Source: Mercurialis annua
Lineage: Eukaryota; Streptophyta; Magnoliopsida; Malpighiales; Euphorbiaceae
Assembly (NCBI RefSeq): GCF_937616625.2
Contig: NC_065570.1
Coordinates: 940,001-1,004,000 of the forward strand
Direction of reading: 5' to 3'
DNA length: 64,000 nucleotides
This document shows, in pieces, positions 33,754 to 46,034 of the stretch (position 1 is its first letter; each line of letters begins with the position of its first letter). The notes under the pieces are model-generated. The model had not been told where the DNA came from. It saw only the letters and a list, made by a program, of their open reading frames with translations, and ran no database searches. Both the position numbers and the translations under genes were made by a program.

Positions 33754-36011
33754 ATGAATTTGCATTTGAAGATCTTGTTTGGTAGATTTCAAAAACAATT
33801 CGGGTCTGGTCCAGGGCTTGGTCCTGGATCAGGAACATACTTGATGAAAATTGAGGGTATTACTCCTAATTTCATTGTGTCATTATTTAAAGGCCAAATG
33901 TCGTAAAAAGGCCAAACCTTTCACAAAAGTTTCACAAAAGTCCCGACCTTTCAATTTTGTCGATTTTGGCCAAAAACTGATTATTTGGTTTCACAAAAGT
34001 CCTGACCTTTCAATTTTGTCGATTTTGGCCAAAAATGGATTATTTGGTTTCATAAAAGTCCTGACCTTTCAATATATGTGCATGCCACTTATGCGCCACA
34101 TAGGCAAATTGAAATCAAATTAAGAATTGGCCACAATTGAAACCAAATAATCCGTATTTGGCCAAAATCGACAAAATTGAAAGGTCAGGACTTTTGTGAA
34201 ACTTTTATAAAAGATTTGGCCTTTTTACAACATTTGGCCTTATTTAAAGCTTGTGCTGCTCTTTATAGAACTGATCCTTGGAGACGATTGCGTCCCCTGC
34301 ATCTTTTCGGAATCCGGGTTGGCAAGGATTTGGATTGGTCTAAGCAAGAATCAGCCTTTTAGTTGTGTTCAGTTTTTTGGAGGTGATAGTGGGGATGTCG
34401 GGTTTTATATATATCGATGTGAAAACGATGCCAGGAGAATGACAGGGTCTAGAGAGACAACTTTGGTTCCTAATGTTGAGCTTTTGAAGGTTACTTATGA
34501 ACATGAAGCATTGATGTTTCCTTCTAATAGGAAAATTATTAAGTCTCTGTCGTTGGAGGTGTCGGGTACTGATATATTTCCCGTGATTGATGTTGTGCGT
34601 TGTACGTCTTCTGGTGCACTTCGTTTCAGACATCCAACGCTTGAAGAGCTTAGATTTGTGTATGCATTCATGAGAGCTACGTCTCTAGTACATCCTTTGC
34701 TTCAGGAGGATAAAGAAGGTGGTCCGAAGTGGTCCAAGTTAATGCATTTTGAACAGTTCATCGAGACTGTCGATGTTCAGTGGCCTTCAGAAATGGCTAC
34801 AGGTCATGACCTTGTCGCAGTTGCAATCTCCCATCCGATTAATCAGGCATACGAGGAAAAGGCAAGCTCAACAGCTAGCTCAACACCCACCAAGCGTGCA
34901 TAAAGACCTATAGATGAGGTTTATATTGATGTGAAAAGAAGCTCAAATTCTAGCTTGAGGCAATGCAAAATGTGTGAGAAAGACGTTCACAGAGAACAGT
35001 CTATCTCGTGTGGCCATTGTCAAGGTGTTATTTACTGTGATTCTCTATTCCAGAAGCAGCACTGGAAGGAAACACTTAAGAGCATGTGTGGTCTTTACAA
35101 GTCGACGATGGAACGGGAAGAAGAGTTAGCAATGAAATTCTTTACGTTCCTTCGCTCTGCGGACCAGCCTTGTAAGTGGCTTGAGTCGTTGGGTATCCAT
35201 CAGATGGGAATGTGGGGGAGAAAGTGTGGTGGCTATTCTCACTGCCCATTCGGTCTTCTTCCCGCTAAAGGTGGTCTTCGAGATTCCTGGGGTGGGCTTG
35301 ATGATGATGAGTATCTTCACGATTCACCTTTCCAGTCCACGACCACGTAAGAGACGGGATGTCAAGTCCGATCCTTCTTTCTGGTTGGCCAGAGTACTAT
35401 AATCTTCGGTCCTTGCCATTGTCAAGCCCTGCTGCCGACATTCTTTCTCATCCACTGACAGTTTATTACATTTTGACTACTCTGAATATCAATTCCAAGA
35501 ACCTATTACTCAAAGGGAAAGAAGTGATGGTTCATTACCTTGGGCCCGAAGGCGTGTTGGATTGAATGCCAGCATTTGCAGAAATTAGCCACTTAATGGA
35601 TCGGGCAACATACATATTGTGATGGTGGGACCTGAAGTTCCGACTAATTTATCTGGCACAACTTCAGGAATAAGTAGCAGGGTGAGGGTGAATCTGGTGA
35701 GGGGCATTTATCAAGAGGAAGCCGCCTACTTGCCTTCACCAGATGTTATCATAACATTGAACTGTGGATTAGAAACATACACGAGCTGGGGCGGAGAACT
35801 TGAAGCGATAAAAGCTGTTGGTGTTCCTACTTTCTTTACAGAGAAGTCAGAAGTTTCATGTACAGATGCAAAGCAGATCCTTCGTGGAGCGGGATTGCAC
35901 ATTACGCATCCTGTGACACCAAATCCTTTCCGTTCTCCTGTGAAGATTCGAAGCATTTCTTGCAATCTGCCTTCATATAGCAATGGGTTTGTGCTAGAGG
36001 TGAATACATAA
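33754..36011 (+). pseudogene. Decayed MYND zinc-finger / MSS51-C-like gene (ZMYND15-like)
   Basis: Homology to the plant 'zinc finger MYND domain-containing protein 15' family is recognisable end to end, from the ATG at 33754 (MNLHLKILFGRFQKQF) to the TAA at 36011 (NGFVLEVNT). Breaks seen: a 348-bp MITE after codon 46 with an immediate in-frame TAA; a frameshift near 34340; TAA at 34901-34903; a frameshift near 35335-35345; TGA at 35563-35565 where the family has Trp; a frameshift near 35595. The MYND finger (about 34965-35095) has also lost two zinc ligands: the Cys before QKQHW is Phe, and the His before KSMC is Leu. No GT-AG interruption is required, so this is either an intronless gene or a retrocopy. 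Relaxed constraint clearly preceded or accompanied the insertion. Confidence 0.85.
33892..34239. mobile_element. Mutator-like MITE inserted in the MYND coding sequence
   Basis: Long inverted repeats start GGCCAAATGTCGTAAAAAGG on the left and end in the near-inverse on the right. The 9-bp target duplication TTATTTAAA lies at 33883-33891 and 34240-34248. Inside, CCTGACCTTTCAATTTTGTC recurs in direct and inverted copies. Removing the element plus one duplication joins ...SLFK to ACAALYRTD, restoring the family sequence, so this was a clean insertion into a coding exon. Confidence 0.92.
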
Positions 36012-36504
36012 GTTGGAGTCATGGAGAACTGAACTTGGAATTATGTTTGTCAAGTCATTTACTTGGTACCATCCAAAACATGTGACAGAGATGAGGCAAT
36101 GCAAATTAGTCCGAGGCTGTATAATTAGTACGCATGATTTCCATTGAGTAGAGTTTGTATTGATTATAGGCTTCAATTTTATGTTTCCTATAAGCAATTA
36201 CTGCTATTTCTGTGTAGTGTGTTGGTAATTTGTTATAGGAGGATTCTTTATATGACCAATCAAATTCATTGCAATGAATGTGGAAGGATAATTTTGTCAT
36301 TGCAATATGAGATATTAATCCAACCAAATAAATAAGTACCTCATACTTTTAAATAGTGTATTAAGAACCAAATTAGACTCGCAGACTCAACCGGTTAAAC
36401 TATGAATCAAAGATCAGTTCGGTTCAACTTTTTCCTAAAAATTAAAAATACATTTAATTCTCTTTGAACTGGAATAAACTACTACAATTAATAATTATTG
36501 AAGC
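36012..36504. other. Intergenic after the MYND pseudogene
   Basis: Probable remnant of the MYND 3' UTR followed by AT-rich DNA. No gene or element boundary was recognised. Confidence 0.4.
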
Positions 36505-36968
36505 CTAGGTAGCACGAAAACGGAAACGGGAAACAAAAACGATACGAAACGGATACGGGGAAACGAAAGTTTTTCAAAATGAAGGACACGAAACGTGGGG
36601 GAAACGTGTAAATAACAAAAATGTAGAGATATATTTATAAAAATATTATCTAAATATTTATGATAATTAATAAAATAATTCATTTTAATATACTAAATAT
36701 TTAAAATTTTATAAATATAAAAAAAAAATATAATTCAACACAAATAAGTATATTTGATGTATTGTGTGCGATAGGAATGTAAAATTTATGGGTAAATTGT
36801 TAAATTTTTTTATCTGTGGGTAAATAGTAAAAAAAATTACAAATTTTTAATTTTTTTATATACGGAAACGGCCCGAAACGTTTCGTACGGGTGTTCAAGA
36901 GTTTCCAGTTTCCGAAACATTTCCGAAACGGGAAACGCAACTTTGTCGAAGTTTCTGTACTTCTTAAG
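36505..36968. mobile_element. hAT-like MITE rich in GAAACG words (diverged)
   Basis: Both ends are packed with GGAAACG/GAAACGG-type words in one orientation on the left and with CGTTTC and GTTTCC words on the right. The terminal bases (CTAGGTAGCAC versus the inverse of GTACTTCTTAAG) match only partly. TTGAAGC occurs on both sides (36498-36504 and 36969-36975), consistent with a roughly 8-bp duplication. The centre is AT-rich. An old copy, with moderate support. Confidence 0.6.
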
Positions 36969-36975
36969 TTGAAGC

Positions 36976-37512
36976 AATTGAACATTTAAAATCATTCGGT
37001 TCTTTATTTACTAGTTAAAATAAAACTGAGTTACTCTTTCTTTAATCTACTAAAATTTTATGTATATGTTCAAATTTCAAATACATAGATTTATTATATA
37101 TAATTTTTATTTAATTGGATAAACTGTTACCAGCAGTTCGATTTTTAATATATTGCTTTAACATTATCTTTTTGCGCAAATAGTCATCCTTAAACTTATT
37201 ATCATGATCAATTCACTCACACTTGACAATTTTAATCAATTATGAACAATACTTACAATATTATGTAAATTAACCCCAAATTATACTGCACGTTCACTGG
37301 CTACAATGACCTAATTTGAAGGTTAATTGACCTAAAATTAGAAAATATTATTCTTAACTAATTAAAATAAACAAGTTTGAGTTAATTGATTCTGACATAA
37401 ATTCATGGACTACAATGACCCTTTTGTAAATATCTTTTTCCTTGTATGGAAGGAAACCTCTTCAGAAACCAATCAAAAAATACAACCCTAACTCAAACCC
37501 AATCAACTTGCC
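36976..37512. other. Intergenic, upstream of the small HSP gene
   Basis: AT-rich. A CCAAT-like AACCAATC at about 37466 and a second CCAATCAA near 37498 lie within 110 bp of the ATG. I did not find a convincing perfect heat-shock element (nGAAnnTTCnnGAAn). Confidence 0.4.
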
Positions 37513-37520
37513 CTATAAAA
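37513..37520 (+). promoter_or_regulatory. TATA box of the small HSP gene
   Basis: CTATAAAA lies 46-53 bases upstream of the ATG at 37566, with CCAAT-like motifs further upstream. This position implies a very short leader. Confidence 0.55.
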
Positions 37521-37565
37521 ACATAAATCCACCAATCAACTTGTCCACAAATTCATCACAAATCA

Positions 37566-38079
37566 ATGGAGTTCTCAATGCATCAACAACCACCTTTTCC
37601 TTGGCATTATCTTCTTGCCTATCCTTCCCTCTTCTCATACCCTCACACTCCACAAAACCATGTTCATTGGGCCCAAACACCTGAATCCCACATTTACTCT
37701 GCTGACCTTCCTGGTACTATTCCACAATCTTTCCAACATTTTCATGCCTAATTTACTCTTATCCTGCGTTTTAGTAGTGTTGTTGACAGAAGTTTCTTTG
37801 TTTCTTGCAGGTGTGAGGAAAGAAGAGATAAAAGTTGAAGTTGAGGATTCAATATACCTGATAATAAGAACTGAAGCAGTTGTTGATGAACCAACTATAC
37901 CTGCCAAGAGCTTCATGAGGAAATTCAGGCTCCCGGGCTCGGTCGACATTGACGGAATCTCAGCCGGATATGAAGATGGTGTCTTGACAGTTACTGTTCC
38001 GAGATCTTATAGAAGGAGATTCCTTATTCAGCCATCACTTGTCCCTGAGAGCCTGCAAGTTACTGCTAGGGCTGCTTGA
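37566..38079 (+). CDS. HSP15.4: Small heat-shock protein, HSP20/alpha-crystallin, class V 15.4-kDa type
   Basis: CDS join(37566-37713, 37811-38079), 138 residues. The donor CCTG|GTACTA and acceptor TTCTTGCAG| split a Gly codon and give [19 protein letters not shown]. The rest follows the alpha-crystallin domain: IRTEA, a short loop, [16 protein letters not shown], and the conserved [13 protein letters not shown] (the family's A-x-x-x-n-GVLxVxVPK signature). It ends SLQVTARAA. Small HSPs are ATP-independent holdase chaperones; class V members are poorly studied and probably cytosolic. The N-terminal arm is short, as in Arabidopsis HSP15.4 (At4g21870), to which the whole protein aligns from memory. 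The continuous frame 37615-38079 reads through the intron and is not the protein. Confidence 0.92.
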
Positions 38080-38253
38080 GTTCATAATATATAGTATAGT
38101 TAGTTGTTAATTAGAAACTAAGATTAGACTCTATTGTTGTCTCTTCTATGGCTAATTCAGTCCATGGTTTAATTTCAATAAAAATATTTTCATTGTTAGC
38201 AAATTTTGTTATAGATATACAGATAGTAACTTTTAGCAAACTACAGCCGAAGA

Positions 38254-41200
38254 TCAGTTAATTGCTATCAATCTGAGAAGTCCAACAGCCTCCCTCAATT
38301 TTTTCTCTGTTTTCTCTCTTGCTGCCACACCCTGAGGGTATCTGCATAAAAATTACAAAACAGTCAAATTAATTACTCATACCTGATATTTTTCTTCCAT
38401 AAAACGTATAAAAGGAAAAAAGAAAATCCCAAATGCATCCCATAATGTGTATGTTACCTTTTCAAAATGGTTAATTTCCTTGTAAGTTCTTCAACGAGAC
38501 TATCCAACCTTCTTAAAAGGGCAGGTGACTTACTAAAGGACTGACCACCTTTTTTATTAGAACAAATTTTCTTCAATATATCTGCAGCAATAAAACAACC
38601 CTCCTCCTTGTTTCTGTAAATAGATGATTAAAAAAATTAGTTGTAGATAATAAAAGCAAACACATTTTTGCAATTTTACTATAAAAGTAAGATAAAACAC
38701 CTCAGAAATTCTCCAAAAATTATTTCTACAGATCCATGGCTGTCAATAAGCACTTCAGTTAGGTGCTGGTATCGAGTAAGGTTCCGGATTGTGGAAAGTA
38801 CATGCTTTAAGACCTCCTGATCGGGAATGCTTCGACTGACTGAGCGCATCAGTTTCAGTAAAATACCAATGGCTCCAGCGGCCACAAGCTCCTCACAGCA
38901 TTTCTGAGAATGCTGTGTAGTCCTATCTGCGGTAGAAACTAACATGAGTATATATGGTTCGTAATCTAGTATTCTAAACCTAGAAGTTCATTATTTACAC
39001 CAAAATCCAACAACTATAAAATTAAACTTGATCAAATAAAAACTGTTGCCAAATTATATACAATAAAAAAGAAAATCTGACCTAAAGTTGCACAAGTATG
39101 AAGAATTCCACTGATGCTTTTCATACTCAGAAGTTCTGAAAGTGCCGCTTTGAGTCTGTTGATAATACGCATACTGTCATCAACATTTTGGGCAGATTTA
39201 TGTACTCTTGAGCGCAATTCAACTAGCTTCCCTCTTGACTCTTTACGTACAAGGTAGCCTTTCCAATGCGACTATCAAATACAAAAACATGAGACAAATG
39301 AACCAATAAGGGAACAACCATACTTTATTAAAGAGAATAAACAAAATGGAAAGTACTACAAAACAACCAAGTTGCAGCAAAGCCCCGATGATGCGCTTCT
39401 AGTTATATACCAGAAAAAGAATCTCTCAATTACTTTGACTTTGAGAAAAGAATCGTTGGTTTGAATGGTATAAGGGAATTTCTATAAAGAACTAATACAG
39501 AACCTAAACCTCAACTAGTTAGGTGAAGGCCTTACAGAGCCCATTGTGATTGTGAAAGCCATTTCTCAACAACCAAGAAACCCTAGGGCCAAGCATTATA
39601 CTAGTAGTTAGAAATTTACTTTTACGACATTCTAGAGAAACTTTAATCAGTTCATTTAGCAAAACTCCTATATTGCATGACCAATGCAGTTCAGTAAATT
39701 AGTTTCTAAACTCAGCAATATCTTATTCTTACTTGGATCCTAACAACAAGTCGGCTTTCTCTAGATATCCTTTGCCTGCGGATCCAGCTCCGAACATATG
39801 TCTGTATAATAATTGCTGACTTGTTTCTTTGTTTAGATAGCAGAACACCTCTCCACCACCTTTGCAACTTGAGTATTGAGATTATTTCCAGTTCGGTACT
39901 GTGAAAGCAGCTAACTGAAGGATGGAAATTACAATAACCAGGAGCGGACACATGAAAATGACAAGCCCCTGGAAGGGTTACAGCCAAATCAAAACATGTT
40001 AGAAAAAAACAAATTATGACGAAAAAGGCACAAAAAACAACAATAGTAAATAATAATTTTGTAGAATACCTATAAGCCTTTTTTGAGCAATTTGTCCCCT
40101 AACAACCCGTTGAATTTCAATAGCTGCATTTTTGCAACAATGAAATGTCTTCCAGCACTTTAAGCTCCGGACAATACTTTGGATCTTAGTTGCAGCTTCT
40201 AGTTGGAGCCTAAAGTTCCTCCTTCTTAGCCAACCGCGGTAGCATCTCTGAGCTTTTGTTATCAGATCCTTCTGTCTCAAAAAATTCCTTCTCAACTGCC
40301 AACATCGGAAATGACGCTGGATTTTAGTTGCAGCAAGATGCTGATTGTAGAAAGACCTAGTAGCAACACAATTCTTCCAGGCCAGCTGGATTTTAATGGC
40401 TGATTCTTTTTCAAGATTACTACGGTATAACTGGCGCATGCGTGAAACCATTGTCATCTGTTTCAACTTCCAAGATCGGTAAAGATGCTGGATTTTAATT
40501 GCAGCAAGATGCTGATTGTAGAGAGACCTAGTAGCAATACAATTCTTCCAGGCCAGCTGGATTTTAATGGCTGATTCTGTTTCAAGATTACTACGGTGCA
40601 GTTGGCGCATGTGTGAAAACTTTGTCATCTGAATAACATGATACCTAGACCTTGCCATCCATCCACGAAAATGTTTTTGAACAAACATAGCAGCATTAAC
40701 TAGCTCTGTAGAGGATGTATTATGAGTTCTTACTCGTCCAGCCTGAAGTCTTTGAGTCAACCAAATCCTAGTTGCTTGTTGGATGAACACCACTGACCTT
40801 CTTAACTTGATAAAGCTATGTCTGTCAACAATAAAATTGACATATCTCCTATCTCTTCCTGACTGTTTCCATCTTTCTGCGAGAAATAACCATACCAAAA
40901 TAGCAAAGTTCATTTAATTTGCAAAGAAAATAAAATTGTAATAGTTTAGAAACATTAATACCATATATAGACTCTTGCACGATGTGATTACTGAATTTGT
41001 AAGGTGCTGATTTCTGCTTCATCATTAACCAAGCACGAATAACAGTTTGCAGAAATAGAACTGCATCTTTCATTTTCACATAATTGGAATGGACAACTGA
41101 TCTTCTGATGTGAGACTGTATGAATGTTGCTGCATTTTCTGTAATGAGTATGATAATAAGCAACTGATAGTAGACAAGATATTGTGATAAGCAAAGAAGC

Positions 41201-44200
41201 AAAACATTCAAAACAAAAAAGTTGTATAATAAACACGTGTTCTGAGCCAAAGAAAAAGGCAAACAGAATTGTTGATTGATTTTCCAGAAGAAATAAAAGA
41301 TTTGAGCTGGATGGTATTTAACTAAATCGAAAACATTAAACACATCCATCAGCTTTAACAAGGTCACTAAACAACTCAGACAAAGAACTTATCAGTTCAA
41401 GAAACATAGCCATATTTCAACTAATTCTATCACAATCGAAGACAAGGACTTTGGTGACTTATGAGCCATCTGAATACTAATGAACCCCTACTAATAACAA
41501 TATTGCAAAAAGGATCCTTATAAAACCTTTTTGAAAGTTGATACTGAATGCACCAGTTGAGTTGTGCTGAAGAAAAGAACTTGCAGGCTTTGAAACAAAA
41601 CTGTTGTTCTGTTCAGCCATATCTTGCCACCAAGCTTTAATGGCCTTAAATTTTGTAGCAGCATCTGCAAGGTAAGGGGTAAAAACAAGAAAATGATTAA
41701 TGTTATGTTAAATATTTTTTAAAAGCTGCAACTGCACGCACCATATGAAAGAATTTGATAATCTGTCTTATTATACTATCTACTTTTTACATCGTCTCAT
41801 TTCAAACAAAACTACTAATTTCTCATATATCAGACATGTTTTGCTCTTCTGTGCATTTGGATTTAATCCAAGAATGATGCAGAATACAAACCGTGATAAA
41901 ACATACAAGAAACTTCATACTTCTCAAACAGAGAAAGCAGGCCTAATCACCAATTCACCATTAGGCTCTGATAAATGAACCAATTTAAATAAATCTTAAA
42001 ATCTCAAAAACCTTTTACATCACCTTGTTAAATACAGATCCATGAAAAAAATACTGGATTGATCCTAAACCCCAGCACATTTTGTGGAATAACAAATTAC
42101 TTTAATCTCATACGCATTAAATTATTTAAGTAACCAATCAAAAAGAAACAAGACATCTATGTACTAACAAAGTATGCAATAGCAGAAATTATATCTAAAT
42201 AAAAGATAATAACCTTGAACACAGTTCCGATCTATTTCTTCTTGGTCTACAAATGCATTCAAAGTCATGGAACACTGTTCGATACTTGAATGTCTTCTTT
42301 CTGGACTTTGACAGTTACGGCATAACAGTTTATGAAAATTCAGCTGATCCAAAAAGACAAACAAGCAGTTCATTAAAATGTTCTCAAGTCCGATGTTCAA
42401 ATAATTTTCAGCGGACAAAGTCCAGCATTACCGTAGTTTTCTGTGAAGTTAGCTGAGATGCAAGAAAGACCAATAGAATAACTACACTCCTTTCGCTGGT
42501 TGCACCACTATGTTCAAGTATGTCACTGATTTGCAGAATCTGTAATCAAATAACATGCCATAGAATTCTCAGAAAAACTTGCACAATTTCTCATTTGAAT
42601 AGGGTGTCATGATCAACCAATATCAAATTTCAAAAATTAATGGATTCAAACCATGATATAACATAAAACGCATTCCAAAATGTCCTCCAATTAATGTTTT
42701 CCCCAATGACTAGTAGTATACATGTGCATTCAGACTATTAACCTTTTATTGTCAGATATGCATTGAATGTCAGTTACTACCTTATTAGCAATAAACCGAG
42801 CTCTATACCCCTTACCTCCGGAATTATCAGCTTCTGTGATAATATGAAGTTGTGCACTGCATCTGTATAATCAGCAGCAGCCATAATTGATTCGCCCCCT
42901 CTAATGTCAGTGGGGTCCTGTGAACAAAAGACAAAGACATGTGAAAATGGAACCAAAAAAAAGAGAATCCACCTTCACAAGTGACAAACAAAAGAATTTT
43001 GAGATTGAAAATAAATATACCTTGAGAGAACGAGAACAACAGAGTTCTTTCCTGAAGTAATAGTCAAGCAAACACCATACAGCTTTTCCATCAACCAAAG
43101 TAGAAAAGTTATCAACCTTATAATCATACTTATCACAGACTGCCTGAAATACAATGAAATAGGTAGTGAAGGACATAAAACAATGATTTTGCTGCTAACT
43201 AAAAAACCAAAGGAGAGAAGTAACATGAACAGTAGACCATAAAACAAGAGAGTAAATGATGGATGGAGGAGAAGGAGGGAGACGTAGACCAGGCGGAAAA
43301 AATGGGGGGTAAATTTTCGGGAATAACACTTTACCTTGATCCAGTTCAAGAGCAACTGCAGAGAAGAAGAATTCTGATTAATGCTTTCAGATGAGTCCTG
43401 CAAAAGAGCACAGAACATATGAACCCTAGTTACCACATAAACTTTAGTAAAGATAGAAAAGACCTACAGAACACCATCCATTAAATTAAATTGAAGCTTC
43501 ACTGGTTTTATTGTCACAAATTTTAAAAACAAATCTGAATACATGTTCGCTATATATTTATTTTATGTATAAACACAAGCTCACAAAGTGAACCCTACCC
43601 CATTGGCTCCATGAATCTTCAAAATTTCCACAGCTAATATTGTGTTGTCAATTAGAAGCGGCAGCTGCAGAATTGAGTAAGACATGTCAATACTTAAAGG
43701 ATAAAGAACCTTAAATAACCAACACTGCAGGTTAAGAACTTCAGCAGTAGTAAAAGAAGCCAACGCACCTGCAAGTGAACAAACATATTCCATAGCAAGC
43801 TAAGGGTTAGTTCCTTGTCTCCACTAGCAACATCATCTTCCATAATCATCATTCCATCATCATCACACAATGTCACACCAGCATGTTTTAGATATTGCAG
43901 GGCAATGCTACAGTTGGTCACATTTTTCTTGAGAGTATCAGATGGAAGTACCATTTTCTGCCAGACAATGAGGCCACTTTGTTGAATAATGTTCAACTCC
44001 TTACAATTTGAGTAATACAAAAAAGGAAAGAAAACACCAACCATAAGGATAGATGAGTCATTTCGTAAAAGCTGAATGGCTCGACAAAGCCGCACTCCAT
44101 CTTGTAGGTCCGGAAATAAATCCTTCACTCTAAAGTCATACTCAACAAGAGGACACTGCCATTTAAATTTTTGGTCAGCAAACCAGCAAGTTATCGAATG

Positions 44201-46034
44201 TCATCATGTTTATCTAATTAACTTATAGTTTATGCTTTGTCATTGGCACTTATGACCTAAGGCTTTACAAGGTGCAAAATCATATACAGCAACTTAGATG
44301 GACTGCCTTTTTACACCCATATACAGGCATCCACATCTGGTACCATAACAGGAAGTGAATTGCATACTGATTTGTACATACCTGCTGGTAAGATACTCTG
44401 TAGCCTACGATCACAAGATGTGCAAGAAGGTTACCCTCTCCAAGCATTATCTCCGATGATAAAAAATCTAGTTTTATATCAAAGAGATAAAAAAGTCAAC
44501 CTACAATGAATAAGTTATAGTTATAACAAAATCTACAAAGTATTGTGAAAAATGATACTAAAATTACCATTAATCATTTGACGACAGGATTTAATACTTG
44601 ATTGTACCACAAATAGGAGAGGGGAGCCCCCGTCAATTCCATCAATACCATACTTCAAAGATAGAGCACTTTGAGATTTTGCTCTATCAAGTATAAGAAC
44701 CAACAATAAAAATCTCTTCAATATTACATTACCCAACTCCTCATAATAACCTGGTCTATATAAACCTTCGACCTTCTTATTGTAAGCATAAGCTTTTGCT
44801 AATCCAGCATGAGAGAAAAACTGTTTTTCAAGAACTATCTTCAAGAAGGCAATCTCTTCATCAGATTTGACGTCTCCGTTAGGCAACGATGAATCACCAC
44901 CAAAAATAGTATGCAATCCAACCCGAAGCCAGATTGGGTTATAAGACAAAAGAATTCGCACAGCCTTCTCTTTCATTCCAAAATCTGTTACTATCGGGCA
45001 ATGTGCCTTCATTTTCAGCCTCCCTTCATCAATATTCTGCAAAAAAAATCAACGCAGCAAATTCTTGAAAAAATCAATTAGAATTCCTACAATTTAATCT
45101 GTTGAATTTGACTTCTATCTAGTTAAGAATCATATTGTAAAACCTATAGTTCCTAGATTCGGGATTCTTTCAACTCAAACAAATAGTAGTTTGAATGAAA
45201 AATCATGAGAATTCTGAATTCGATTTTCCAATTAAACTCTTATAGGTATTTATCTACATAATGCTTAATACTAATGTAGCAACTAAAATCTTCAATGCAA
45301 CTAAAAAAACTCATATTAATCACAAAATTCAAACAAACACAAGATATTAACAATAATGCCAATCTTTAATAATAAAAAGACCAGACCTTAACAACATGAG
45401 ACATAGCATCGAAAACCTCATTACAAGAATCCAAGCTCAAATGAACTCTCATTCTCTGCTTCAAATCATCAAAACTACACACATCCTTCAACGAATTTTT
45501 CAAGAATCCATAATTCTTGGTAACTCGGTCGGCATTCGCCTTATCACCACCATCACCGCCTTGCCATTTCAAATCCCTATGTTTCTTCGGACTCCGCCAC
45601 ACCACAACATTCCTCTGCCTCTTCTCCCCTAGCTTCCCCGACACACTTTCATCTCCATTCTCACCGCTATTAACCGTAACATCGCAGCCGCATGATCTAG
45701 GGTTTTGAAAGAGAAAATTGAGCCAGGCAGTGAGAGACTTAGACAGTGATTTAAGTGACTGTTCTTTTTTATTTTGGAGTTTCCGCGACGACTGTGACTG
45801 TTCTAGTTCAAATGCCTTAAGGCGACGGGCTGTCGCGGTTTTGTGTTTGGGGCGGGAACTTCTTAGGGTTTGTTTGGAGGCGGTGAAGAATTGAGGGGAA
45901 GGGGAAGTGAAATTATTAAATATCTGAGAATTGCGAGTTGGTGTTTTGAAATTTGAAATGTCTTTGAGGAGATATGAAGATGATGAAGAATATGGTGGAA
46001 ATGGTGACGGCGGTGGCTGATCGTCGCCGGCCAT
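38254..46034 (-). CDS. ASPM: ASPM (abnormal spindle-like microcephaly-associated) homologue
   Basis: Nineteen exons, minus strand: 45387-46034, 44568-45036, 44382-44467, 44042-44155, 43769-43957, 43599-43664, 43335-43397, 43021-43143, 42816-42917, 42432-42539, 42214-42343, 41527-41664, 40962-41138, 40070-40876, 39733-39968, 39082-39271, 38701-38926, 38458-38613, 38254-38341. They total 4,116 nt (1,371 residues), with frame kept across every GT-AG junction. ASPM binds microtubule minus ends and calmodulin and organises spindles. The N-terminus is Ser/Pro-rich and basic. A calponin-homology region spans roughly residues 373-660 (VKDLFPDLQDGVRLCRAIQLL; KHAGVTL; WNMFVHLQ; YKVDNFSTLVDGKA). About 14 IQ motifs (IQxxxRxW type, e.g. 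AAIKIQHLYRSW, SAIIIQTYVRSWIRRQR) fill about 745-1160. The C-terminus is helical and armadillo-like (AAGAIGILLKLM, TIRNLTRY). It looks intact. Confidence 0.93.
40322..40663 (-). repeat. Recent 171-bp (57-codon) tandem duplication in the ASPM IQ region
   Basis: Two adjacent 171-bp units in exon 14 each encode MRQLxRSNLExESAIKIQ, then LAWKNCxATRS and YNQHLAAxKIQ. The near-identical DNA (for example the shared stretch GCTGATTGTAGA.. and CCAGGCCAGCTGG) shows a young duplication that added two IQ motifs without breaking frame. The exact edges can slide a few bases. Confidence 0.9.

Noticed and set aside
33851..34123. 90-codon ORF across the MITE in the MYND pseudogene
   Set aside because: It is out of frame with the gene and mostly MITE inverted-repeat sequence.
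37615..38079. 154-residue continuous ORF as the small HSP
   Set aside because: It reads through the 97-bp intron in a wrong upstream frame. The spliced model joins conserved SADLPG to VRKEEIKV.
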